From the NCBI GenBank assembly GCA_965112735.1, contig OZ218953.1:1736001-1800000 (forward strand): 64,000 nt of DNA. Direction: 5' to 3'. The translations under genes and the position numbers were made by a program. This stretch comes from Phaeosaccion multiseriatum (lineage: Eukaryota; Ochrophyta, other classes). This document shows positions 49,611 through 59,979 of this stretch, piece by piece (the first letter of the stretch is position 1; each line of letters begins with the position of its first letter). The notes beneath the pieces were generated by a model, which saw only the letters and a program-made list of their open reading frames with translations, made no database searches and had not been told where the DNA came from.

Positions 49611-49995
49611 AACAGGAGGAGGCGGAGCCGGAGGAGGACGAGGAGGAAGGGGTGGGGGAAGGGGGGCCCAAAAAAAACAGCGTACTGGTACTGGTACTGC
49701 TTCTGATGCTGCTTCTGCTGCTGCCTCTGATGCGGCCGCTGCGGCCGCTACTGCCGCTGCTGCCGCGTCAGCAGCGCCGTCGTTGGGCGGCTTGAGAGAG
49801 GGAGACATGGCCTTCACATGCTCGTATGGCTGTACTAAGCCCTCGCAAGTCAAGCTGTTCCTCTGCCCATCCGAAAGAGCGTGTGGAAACCTCGTGCACC
49901 ACATGTGCACCGTCGAGTTTTGCGACAGCAAGGGTTTTGCGGAAGGCGATTTTGACTACTACTGTAAGCCATGCATGATTGAGGACGGACACTAA
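46943..49995 (+). CDS. CryptonS-like tyrosine recombinase with C-terminal zinc-finger-like segment, frame-damaged
   Basis: Starts at ATG 46943 (MADVAVATVPEAPAAEG). The intron 47700-47850 restores phase exactly and joins ALAK to AMLSSAVCENGH. Recombinase landmarks: FLVLSWNLMCRATN (first catalytic Arg, codon 47940), GKQKGDQLGE (beta-hairpin Lys), GTHSGRKGAASH (H-x-x-R, codons 48264-48275), LMGWSLPGVQGIYF (candidate Tyr, codon 48375) and DQYVGR. This pattern is typical of stramenopile Crypton-like proteins. The frame then breaks at CCCTTTTTCAG (48465-48475): the homologous text continues one frame away (QRLKVDGTAKEGIEDVL). A second shift in a (CTG)n tract near 49575 is needed to reach CSYGCTKPSQVKLFLC and YYCKPCMIEDGH, ending at 49995. 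Probably inactive unless the breaks are assembly errors. Confidence 0.8.
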
Positions 49996-50209
49996 GTGTG
50001 TCTGTAAATATGAATACCATTGTTATCGTGGTAATACCATTAAATCGTCATATCATAGCGTAGTATATTTTGGAGGAGGAGGGGAGAGATACACACACAA
50101 AAAAGGAGGGGGGGGGGGAGGGGCGCTACTGGTCCATATTGGGTACTGTACTAAAAATACCCACTTTTAAAAAAATTGGGTACTAAAAATACCCACTTTC
50201 ACCGAGTGA

Positions 50210-50649
50210 GGCATTCATCAATAGTTATTTTCCCAGGGTACCACCCTCAGGTATTTCACAGGCTCCCCCCCTCGGGAAATATCCATCATGCCGCCGGTAT
50301 AATTTTTTTTTTTTTTTGCGTTCGGATGATACTGAAGGCATATTGGGATGCCTTATATCGTAACAAAATGTGGGTTCGAGTCCTACCGGCGGCATGATGG
50401 ATATTTCCCGAGGGGGGGAGCCTGTGAAATACCTGAGGGTGGTACCCTGGGAAAATAACTGGAAATTGGTATTGGTATGGGGACAGTATTTAGGAGCGAA
50501 CGTGTCGGTAGCACCAACCCCCCCGGTGTGAAGGTAGGACTCACAGAGCTCACCTTTTGTTACGATATAAGGCATCCCAATATGCCTTCAGTATCATCCA
50601 AACGTTCGGATAATACTGAAGGCATATTGGGATGCCTTATATCGTAACA
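50210..50649 (-). repeat. Right inverted terminal block with nested palindromes
   Basis: Hairpin motif copies at 50319-50365 (-), 50559-50604 (+) and 50603-50649 (-); the last two abut head to head. An 80-bp arm (50220-50301) is the inverse of 50384-50465. A T18 run lies at 50300-50318. Confidence 0.85.
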
Positions 50650-53600
50650 CCGGGCCGACACCACGGAAGCCCCCCCGGCCGGAACCCCAGCCACCGCATG
50701 AAGGCCCGGACGACAATGACGACCAGCCAAGACCTGTACTGCCTAGAACCGCTCAACAGCGAGCCCACTGCTCCCTTTCACGCATGCGCGCAGCACCCCC
50801 ATCCGGCTCACGCAGACTTCATCTCCAACGCCATCTTCCACAGCGCTCGCTAGCTACAGATCCACCGCACTTCCCCACCAGCTCCGACTGCGCCTACTGC
50901 CGCAGCTCGGAAACCCACGAGGACGTCATTAACCGCCTCCCTCCGGACACACTGCTACACGCCTCACAACCGCCTTCGCGCCCGGCTCGCGATCCCTTCA
51001 CCTGCCCCCCCACGCGATCCTGTAGGCCAGATCTGCCAAATCTGTGCCGGCGTTATCACTGCAGGAGAGGCGATCTCCCACCCCTGCGGCCACAGCTTCC
51101 ACCCCCGATGTCAGGCGGGCAGCATGGCCGACAGGGTGACCACCCCCGCCCTGCAAGACCTTCACCTTGATGCCCGCGGCACACTCCGCTGCATCAGCGT
51201 CCTCGACCAACGCGCCGGAAACGAGCCCTGCCTCACGCGCTAGGCCTACCCGCCGCTCATCACCTTCGACAACATCAGGACCCACTACGCCAATCAGCTC
51301 GCCGCCCACGACCTCGCACCGGAACAGCACGCCCAACTCACACGGGAACTGGACGCCATCACTACCAGCGTCATTGACCACCACCGACGACAGCTACCCG
51401 CCCCAGGAGGAGGACCGAGCCCCCCCCCCCCCACGGCCTCGAGCACAACATCGCCGCCCTCGGGAGAGACCGCCTCCTTATCTACCTGTCCGACAACGGC
51501 AACCAGCTCCTCCACACGAACCGCGGCAACGGTGGACAGGGCGACAGGGCGACAGGGCGACAGGGCGACGCTGAGGCCAGCAAGAACTTCTGCTGCGGCC
51601 TCTTCCCTCTCCAACAGAAGTGGACGAATGACGCACGACAAGCGGGCATCCCCGCACCCTGGGCCTACCAGGATGACTCCATCCCCGCATGGCGCGGCCA
51701 CCTCACCGGCTTCGAGCCCACCCTCGACAACTTCACCACCGATCTCGCCTCCGCCGGTCTTACCCGCCACACGGCCAAGCAACGATACCTTCCTCCCCCC
51801 GGCCACCACGTCACCCTGCGCTCACGCCTTCGTGAACCGCACCGGCGGCACCATCATCGAGGACGGCGGCTTGATCATTGTCGGCCTCCCAGTCGGCAGC
51901 GACGCCTTCATCAGAGGCCACCTCTCACAAGAAGGGGGGAGGGAGAGACCGACACGGAAGCCTCAACCTCGCCGAGCACATCGCCCTCATGCAGGAGACA
52001 CAGCCCGCCCTCCTTCTGCACACGAAGGCACTTGGGCAACAACAGCAACACCTTCTGCGCGCAGTCGCCCCCGCCCTGACGATCGACACCATTGCCTCCC
52101 CTGGCGACACTCTCAACCTCGCCGTCGGAGAGGCAATACTCCAACTCCCGGGAGCGGACAACATCGGAGACATCGTCGCCAGCGCCCCCACGGACCGACT
52201 GACGCACCTCCAGCAGCTCGCCCCACACCAGGCAGCACCAGCAAATCAATCTTCCTGCCACAATCCCAAGGCGGAGGGGGCTCGCTCTCCCTCACCAGCA
52301 CCGCTCTGCCAGCCTACGTGGGCGCAGCGGCCGACACCTTTCAATCGGTGGTCGCACCTGGGGCACTCTGGACGGAGGCAGAACTACACGAGATGGCTCC
52401 AGCTCTCCGCCTGGCTGAGTGGCACCTTCCAACATCTCCTCACCGCCATCCGGTCCTCCGTCGAAGACGAGCTCATCACCCGAGAACACGCGGAACTGAA
52501 CGTCCCCCTCCCCTGGGTCAACCTCACGCTCACCTCGGAAGCGGACCGTCAACGACACGAGGACGCCTTCGACACCAGCATCAGCCTCGCCGAGCGCAAC
52601 TGCTGGACTGGGCCCCACAGCAGCAGACCCAACGCGCCCTCCACCAGAGATACCTAGCGCCACAACGCCTCGCCAAGTATCGCGCATCACTGGACCGACA
52701 TCAAGACGACGCAGCTGCAGCCGATGCCGGCATGGAGTCTCGCCGACTGGCCAAGGCACCACACCTCAGCCAGAGCAGCCCCGGTGCCATGGGCTTCGTC
52801 GCCACCTCACCGGGACAGGTCTTCATGCCGGCCCAAGATATGGTGAGGGCCCTCCGATGGTCCCTCGGTATCATCTGCCTAGCTATACAGCCCAGGAGGC
52901 CCTGACGCCCTTGTCTGCACCCGCTGCAACACACGCGTGTAAGAAGGCATCCTTTTGCTAGGCTGACAGCTACCCCCGTGAACTTGTCTAAGCGGCTTAA
53001 GTCGCTTTTACACGCGCCGACTTCTCACACGCCATCCAGTGCCCCAACCAGGGCACGCTCTACCACACCGGGATGCTCTCCTCCATCGAGGACATGCCCA
53101 AGCAGAACTTCGTCTCCCGCGTCGGGCACGAGAGCTCGGAGTACTTCCTCCCCCTGCACAACATCGCCAGGACCTTCCGCATGGACGCCACCCTCCCCCG
53201 CCGCGCCCTCTCCGGAGCTGGCGACCCAACCATTGCCCACCTGGCGCACATGCTGGACCTCACCCTGAGTAACAACCTCTACAGGACGGCCCTGGATGTG
53301 CTCCACACGGACACCAGACCGGGAGCGGCAGCAGCCCACAGCGAGACCCGCAAGGAGCGGCACTATGCCGGCACCTACCACCCCGTGTTCGCCTCACCAC
53401 CTTCGCCATCGAGACCCACAGACGACTCGGCGCACAGGCGTAATCGCTCGTACCCGCACTCGCCGAGCACGTCGTCTCCCGCACGGGCCGCACTGGCTCC
53501 TCCACCACCAAGGGCCACGTCCTGACCAGGCAGGCTTCGCCGTCTCGTCAGCTGCAGCCACCAGACGGTTGTGGCTCGGAACGAGAGCGCGCCTTCCTGG

Positions 53601-53650
53601 GTCGGCTCAACCGCGGTGCTGGTCCTGCACCTCCCCTCCCCGACCAAGAG
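50650..53650 (+). mobile_element. Decayed retroelement with RING-like and reverse-transcriptase remnants
   Basis: GC-rich, C-heavy sequence unlike the host introns. A RING-like C3H2-type motif, CQICAGVITAGEAISHPCGH followed by SFHPRC, lies at 51034-51110. Reverse-transcriptase-like text follows: AYQDDSIPAW (YxDD box, 51663-51692), GLPVGSDAFIRGHL (51883-51924), LLLHTKALG and HLLRAVAPALT (52010-52080), LPAYVGAAA (about 52310). These lie in three frames with at least three shifts, so no intact protein exists. A (GGGCGACA)n minisatellite is at 51536-51570. The segment 53025-53400 is open but unrecognised. Most likely a non-LTR-type element; the family is uncertain. Confidence 0.55.
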
Positions 53651-53881
53651 GGGGAGTAACCGGCCCCTCGAGGGTGTGGAGAAATACAGACACATGCATG
53701 CACACGCACACACACACGCACACACAAACAATCACAATTTCAGTTGCTTAGGTGGTTCCTATTAAGTCAATAATTACCCCCTCGTCTCATATTCCTCGCT
53801 CTCACTCTGAAAGGGAGTGGGGTAGTAAAAGAGGTAAAGAGTGTACGCTGCGCTGCTTTCTCTGAAGGCAACGCACAGACA
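53651..53881. promoter_or_regulatory. Ferlin 5' flank
   Basis: About 230 bp between the retroelement remnant and the ferlin ATG, with a (CA)n tract at 53701-53728. The promoter must lie here or within the mobile-element remnant. Confidence 0.4.
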
Positions 53882-56800
53882 ATGGCTGCTGTCCCTGTGG
53901 ACGCCGATGTTGCTGTGCACGGAGCAGTGGTGAGTGGGAGGGAAAGGAAGAAAGGACGAAGAACATGGGGGATGAATATCATTAGGCAGTATTAGCCCTT
54001 GCTTACAATACTATCTATACAAGAGAGTCTCGCTGCACACATTGATTCCAATGCCGTACTCTGAGGGGCGTGCACAAGAAAGGGAGGAGCGAGAGGATTG
54101 AAGCGCTAACCTGAATTACACCGGTGCCTGCCCTTTGCACTTGCTGTACAGTCGGGGACTGACCAGGTTCCCGGCTACGAGGAAGAGGCCCCCAACGTCA
54201 TCAAGGTGGGCACAATGACTGAGTATCCTTTCAATGTTGGAGGAGGGAGGGGGGGGGGGGTTGAAGATGTGCATGAGCTTGCATTTCATACCCCAGCCGC
54301 ACCGAGAACCTAGCCCCCATCAGAAGGACTGATATCAAGCCCCACGCACGCCACATCCCCGTTTCGGCGCATCTGCCACCCTGCCTCGGTAGCGAAACCC
54401 TCCTTTTCTGCACAGAGAGAGCAGAAGGTCGCACTCTGCCCGCCCTTCCCAGGCGCTCTCCGACTGACTGTCCCACGTGTCGCTCACCTGGCCCACTTGC
54501 TTCCCCATGCATTGCCTTGCTCCGCCTTGCTTTGCCTTTGCCTCGGTCTCTCGCCTTCCCCTGCTCTTCCCTCCTCAGTGCTCCATTCTCCGCGGCAGGG
54601 GGCTGAGGGCGCGAGATAAGAACGTCCTGGGTAAAGACACGAGCGACCCTCTCGTCAAAATCATCTTTGGGGGCGTGGTAAGTCTCAGACGAGTAATGCA
54701 AGCAACCGTACCGGCCGAGCTTTGCGCTACGCTTTGTACTCCCCCCCACCCCTTCCTCCTCGCCTCCTTCCTCTTTCCACTTTTCTTTTTTTCCCCTCCT
54801 GTCCTGCTGCCTCTCTTCTCACTTGCACTTTTGCTCCTTCTTTCTTCCCCTTCGTATGAAACCACTTACGCACCTTTTCCCTTCTCCAATCCAACCCAAC
54901 AACGATACCCAACAACAACAGGAGAAGAGGACCAAAGTGAAGAAGAAGACCCTCGAACCGGTGTGGAACGAGACCTTCGATATCTTTGCAGTGGACAGCT
55001 CCTCCTGCCTCACTCTGCTCATCGAGGATGATGACATTGGCAAGAATGACTTCTTGGGGCTTGTGCAAATCCCCCTTGACGATCTCAAGCATCAGACGAG
55101 GGTGAGTTAGTGAACGAGTGAATGAATGAGTGAGAGAGACGAAGACTGACTGACTGACTGACTAACTAACTGAGTGAGTGAGTGAGTGAGTGAGTGAGTG
55201 AGTGAGTGAGTGAGTGAGTGAGTGAGACATGACCTAAGCCAATGTAGGGCCATGTACCAAAAGGGGCGGGTGGACGGACGGACGGACAGGCCAGAACTGC
55301 ATAAAAAATGCATCAAGACAGGTCAAGAGTTCCTCCCCACTCCGCGCCTTGTGGGCCTGTTAGCCTGCTTGATCCATCACTTCGCCTAATCGTACACACT
55401 CCTCGCCCCTCACACCCACCCACGCACCCACCCACGTACCCACACACACACCTACCCGGCCATTCATTGCTCGTTTCTCTCATTTCATACCTCGCGGGAT
55501 ACTATTACGTATGTATTACGTGCAGATCCGGCGATGGTTCAAGCTGATGACCAAAGACGGCCTCCCCCCCACCAACAGCCTGGGCGAGGTGGAGGTGCAG
55601 CTGCAGTGGTATCACGACCCGCAGGCAGCGGGCAAGACCGCACCGAAAAAGAAGGACCTTTTAGACAAGCTGAAATCCAAGGTGGGTATAGGGTTAGCGT
55701 ATAGGGTAAAGGGTGAAGGGTGAAGGTTTTATGTGGTGTAGGGCATCTTGCAGGATTTCCATATAGCGGTCGTGAAACTCCCCCTCCTCCCCCCAAAACT
55801 CATCCCCTCCTGCTCCTCCTGCTCCTGCTCCTCCTCCCCCCCCCCCCCCCAACCACCACTATCCATCTCTACTCACTGCTCGTTAGGCGGGGATTGCGGA
55901 GGAGTCTAGTGACACCGACGAGGGACATGAGGAGGAAGAGGAGGGGATGGACAAGGCAGAGAGGGCGGCGGCGGAGGAGGCACGCATCGCGGCGGAGGAG
56001 GAGGAGGCCCGGAGGAAGGAGGAGCTGCACGACGAACTGCTGGACATGTCGGTGCGTGCGTGTGAGCGTGCGTGTTTGCATGCGTGCGTGTGTATATGCG
56101 TCTGCGACGGACAAACCAACACTCCTCCACCTCCCCACTTGAACGCGTTAACCCCCCCCCCCTCTTTCTGCCCTTCCTCCCCTCCCTCCACCCCTCCCTC
56201 ACTCACTCACTCCCTCCCTGGCAGGTGACCACTGGCGACTACATGATTTACGTGCACATTATTGAAGTGCGAGACCTCAGGGGTGAGGATCCCTCTGGCA
56301 CCTCGGACCCTGTTGTGTACATTGAGGTAAGAGTTGGATATGGGGTATAGGGTCGGCTGGGGTGGGGTAGGGTAGGGTATAGGGTATAAGGTGTAGGGTG
56401 TAGGGTATATAGGGTACGGGGGATAGGGTGTAGGGTAGGGTAGGGTTCCTCCTCCTCCTCCTCCTCCTCCTACTACTACTACTACTACTACTACTCCTAC
56501 TCCTTCTCCTCACTCCCACCCACTGCCACCCCTCGCTCTTCATCCACACCTCTTGCTGCTTGCCCCTGCCCTTGCCCCTGTCCTCAACCAATCACACTCC
56601 CTCCCACTGCTGACTGACACACACAGGCCTTTGACCAAAAGTTCGCAACGGAGGTGAAAGACTCTTGCCTCAACGCCGTGTACGACGAACAGTTCGCCAT
56701 CAGCTGCAGGAACCTCGACAAGGAGGTGTTCCAGGAGGGAGTCATACGGGTATGTATGTATGTATGTATGTGTGTGTATGTATGTATATATGTATGTATG

Positions 56801-59746
56801 TATGTGTGTATGTGTGTATGTATGTAAGTATGTATGTATGTGAGCATGCGAGTATGTATGTATGTATGTGTGTATGTATATATATGCATGTATGTATGTA
56901 TGTGAGCATGTATGTGAGTATGTATGTATGTGAGTATGTATGTATGTATGTATGTATGTATGTGTGTATGTGTATATCTGTATGTATGTGAGTATGTATG
57001 TGTGTATGTGTGTGTATGTATGTATGTGTGTATGTGTATGTATGTATGTATGTATGTATGTGTGTCTGTATGTATGTGTGCTTATATGTTGTGTATGTAT
57101 ATTTCTATCTACGGTAAGGGTGATGGACCTTGAGTTCTACGAATGGGGATGAGGAGTGACGCACAGTGAGCTGAGCAAAGCACACCCGCTCGCCTGAGAG
57201 CTATTGCAAGCTGCTGCGCTTCCCTTTGCTGTGCTTGAACTTTTTCTGACGGCCCGACTCTCACCCCACTTCGCTCTGCTCCTCTACCCTCCCTTCCCCC
57301 CCTCTCCCCCTCCCTCTCCCTCCCTTTCTCCCTCTCTCCCTCCCTCCTTCCGCACCTCACCCTCCTCTTGTCCCCCCCCCCCTCTCTCCGACGCACTACA
57401 CTCTGTCCTACAGATTTCGGTGATGGATGCTGACATGAAGCTGATTCCGGGCCTGCCAGCTGCCAAGAATGTAAGGTGTAGGGTGTGCATTGTGACTCAA
57501 GGAAAATGGCAACACACGACGCACACACACAACACGCACACACGCGCACGCACACACACACACACAACGGCTCCCTGCTTTGGGAACCAGCCGAAGCACA
57601 CTATGGACGCTTCCCTTCTTTGGGGTGTTGCTTGTTGCCTGTCTGACACCCTCCGTACCCACCCACCCCTCCCCCTTGCCGATCAATGTACACACACGCA
57701 CACACGCATACACACACTTACGCAGGATCTGATTGGGGCCTTCAACTTCGACGCCACGTACGTGTACTTCCAGAAGGACCACGAGATGCACAGGCAGTGG
57801 GTGGCCCTCATCAACGACGAGGACCCCGAAGAATCGGGCACGCAGGGTAAGTGTCAGTTGAAAAAAAAGAGTATTTTACCACTTCAAGATAAGGCCTAAC
57901 ACGAACGAACGAACGAACGGACCCACCCGTCCGTCCGTGCGTGTGTGTGTGTGTGTCCTTCGGCATGTCTATGTGTGTGATGTGGTGGTGGTGATACACT
58001 ACGCAGGCTACATCAAGCTCAGCATCCAGGTGGTGGGGCCGGGAGACAAGATCAAGCTTCACGACGAGAACGAAGATCGCCGCGCCGAGCAAGCCGCAGA
58101 GGCGTCTGGAGTAAGCATGGACAGCATGGTCATCATGCCCAAGGTACGAGTCACTCAGTCAGTACCTGGTGTCAGTCAGTGTCAGTCTGTCCCTGACCCT
58201 CAAGCTCCTGACCCTGACCCCCCTCTCCTGCACTGCTCTACTCAGACGATTCCTGTGGAGCGGTTCTGGCTCGTCACCACCGTCTGGAAGGCCGAGTATC
58301 TCCCCGTCATGGACCCAACACTCGTTGGTAAGGGTGGTGGTGACTATTACTTCTCCAGCGAAGTCGCGGGCGGGAAAGCTCTCAAGTCCAAAAAGAAGAC
58401 TCTCCGCGGCAGCCGAGGGCACCTCAACCCTTACTGGCGCACGGAGCTGTGGCAGCCCATCAACATGCCGTGCATGAGTGGCAACATTCGATACTCGGTG
58501 TGGGATCATGACACGCTTGGAGACAATGAGTTGGTGGCGATGTTTAGTGACAAGGTGAGAGGGGATTGGTCGCCTGCCTGCTTGCTCGCTTGCTGGCTTG
58601 CCTGCTTGCTTGGTTGATTGGACTGCCTGACTGACTGACTGACTGACTGACTGACTGACTGACTTTACAACACCAGGTCAAGCACATCTCCCGCAGCCAT
58701 GACTCGCGCGTGGGGCCCCACTGGAGGTCCCTCTACGGACCGCCGCTGTACGTGCCCTCTGTCAAGGCTGCCAAGCTGAGCAACTGGCGCAAGAGTGTGG
58801 ACTGGAAGAAGAAGTACCAGGAGGTGCCCTCCATGGCCAGCACTTACCGCGGCCGGGTGCTGCTCAGCCAGCAACTTGTCAAGAACCTTCCCGTGGGGCA
58901 CGACGAGGTGAGTCAGCGAAACGACGCAGTCACTCACGAACTGACTTACGCACTCACTCACTCCATCACTCACTCACTCACTATTCACTCCCTCACCCCC
59001 TCCCTCCCTCCGTCCCTCCCTCCTTCCGTCCCTCCCTCCCTCCCTCCCTCCATCAACTCAACTCAGATGGGTCACTGGAAGCGTAAAGTGCCGGCCCTGA
59101 GCTTCGACCACGAGCCCGAGACGCGTCAGTACGGCCTGCGAGCCTTTGTGGCCAGCGGGACGGAGATACCGCGCTTCACCAGCGTCGCCAACCTTGGGGC
59201 GCATAAGATGAGTATCAGGATCAGCGTGGGCAAGTACGAGGTACGAACGAGCCTGGTGGGTATTGACGATGGGGTGTGCGAGTGGTTCGATCTCGTGGAG
59301 AGCCACGAGCCCCTTACCCTGCCCAAGGATGTGGAGCAGCTGCCGGACATTCTCATTCACCTCGTCAAGGGCAAAGGTGTGTAACTCAATTGGGTAGTCG
59401 GGCAATCGGGGAATGAAATGCGCGAATCGCTCGACATGGCATGGCATTGCATTCCCCCTTGCCGCTCGCTCAGCAGGCTGTATCACCAACTGCTGTATCG
59501 CCACAACTACTGCTGCTCACCATCACTGCTCCTCCTCTACTCTTGCTAAAGGTGACACGGAGCAAGCCATTTGCTTCGCCCGCCTGAAGGCTGCCGACCT
59601 TGTGGAGGAAGCCTTTGTGTGCGAGCCCAAGTGGGTACTGCTGGGAGAGGACAAGGCACTGAATCGGCTCGATGATGGGGACTTCCCCGGCAGCGTCCTC
59701 ATCAAGTTGGGCTTCGGCCCGCAGGTGGGTGAGGAGTCGTGTGTGT

Positions 59747-59793
<47 letters not shown>

Positions 59794-59920
59794 CCAACCG
59801 GCCCTAACCCCTTCAACCAACCAACCAACCTACTCCAACCAACCCACCTACCCCCCCTCTTCCCTTTCTGTGTTGTGTATTTCACATCATTTGTCCCCTC
59901 CGCTACTCTACGCTATCGAT

Positions 59921-59979
<59 letters not shown>

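Larger units (their letters stand above)
46192..50649 (+). mobile_element. 4.46-kb element with long inverted termini and tyrosine recombinase
   Basis: Begins TGTTACGATATAAGGCATCC and ends with its reverse complement. It is flanked by the direct repeat CCGGG (46187-46191 and 50650-50654). The terminal blocks of about 290 bp are mosaics of inverted and direct copies of a 45-bp hairpin motif. Inside is a CryptonS-like recombinase gene. Inverted termini plus a 5-bp target duplication are not expected of classical Cryptons. Confidence 0.75.

Noticed and set aside
49576-49795. Poly-Leu stretch as a transmembrane segment of the recombinase
   Set aside because: It is a (CTG)n tract read in the wrong frame. 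The frame that leads to the zinc-finger-like tail reads poly-Ala there.
50290-50394. Intact tRNA gene
   Set aside because: The T-arm and acceptor pairing are present, but no D-arm, A-box or 7-base anticodon loop can be drawn, and a T18 run interrupts it.
53025-53525. Independent host gene between the retroelement and ferlin
   Set aside because: Open but short frames with the same C-rich composition as the retroelement, and no recognisable domain, start context or splice pattern.
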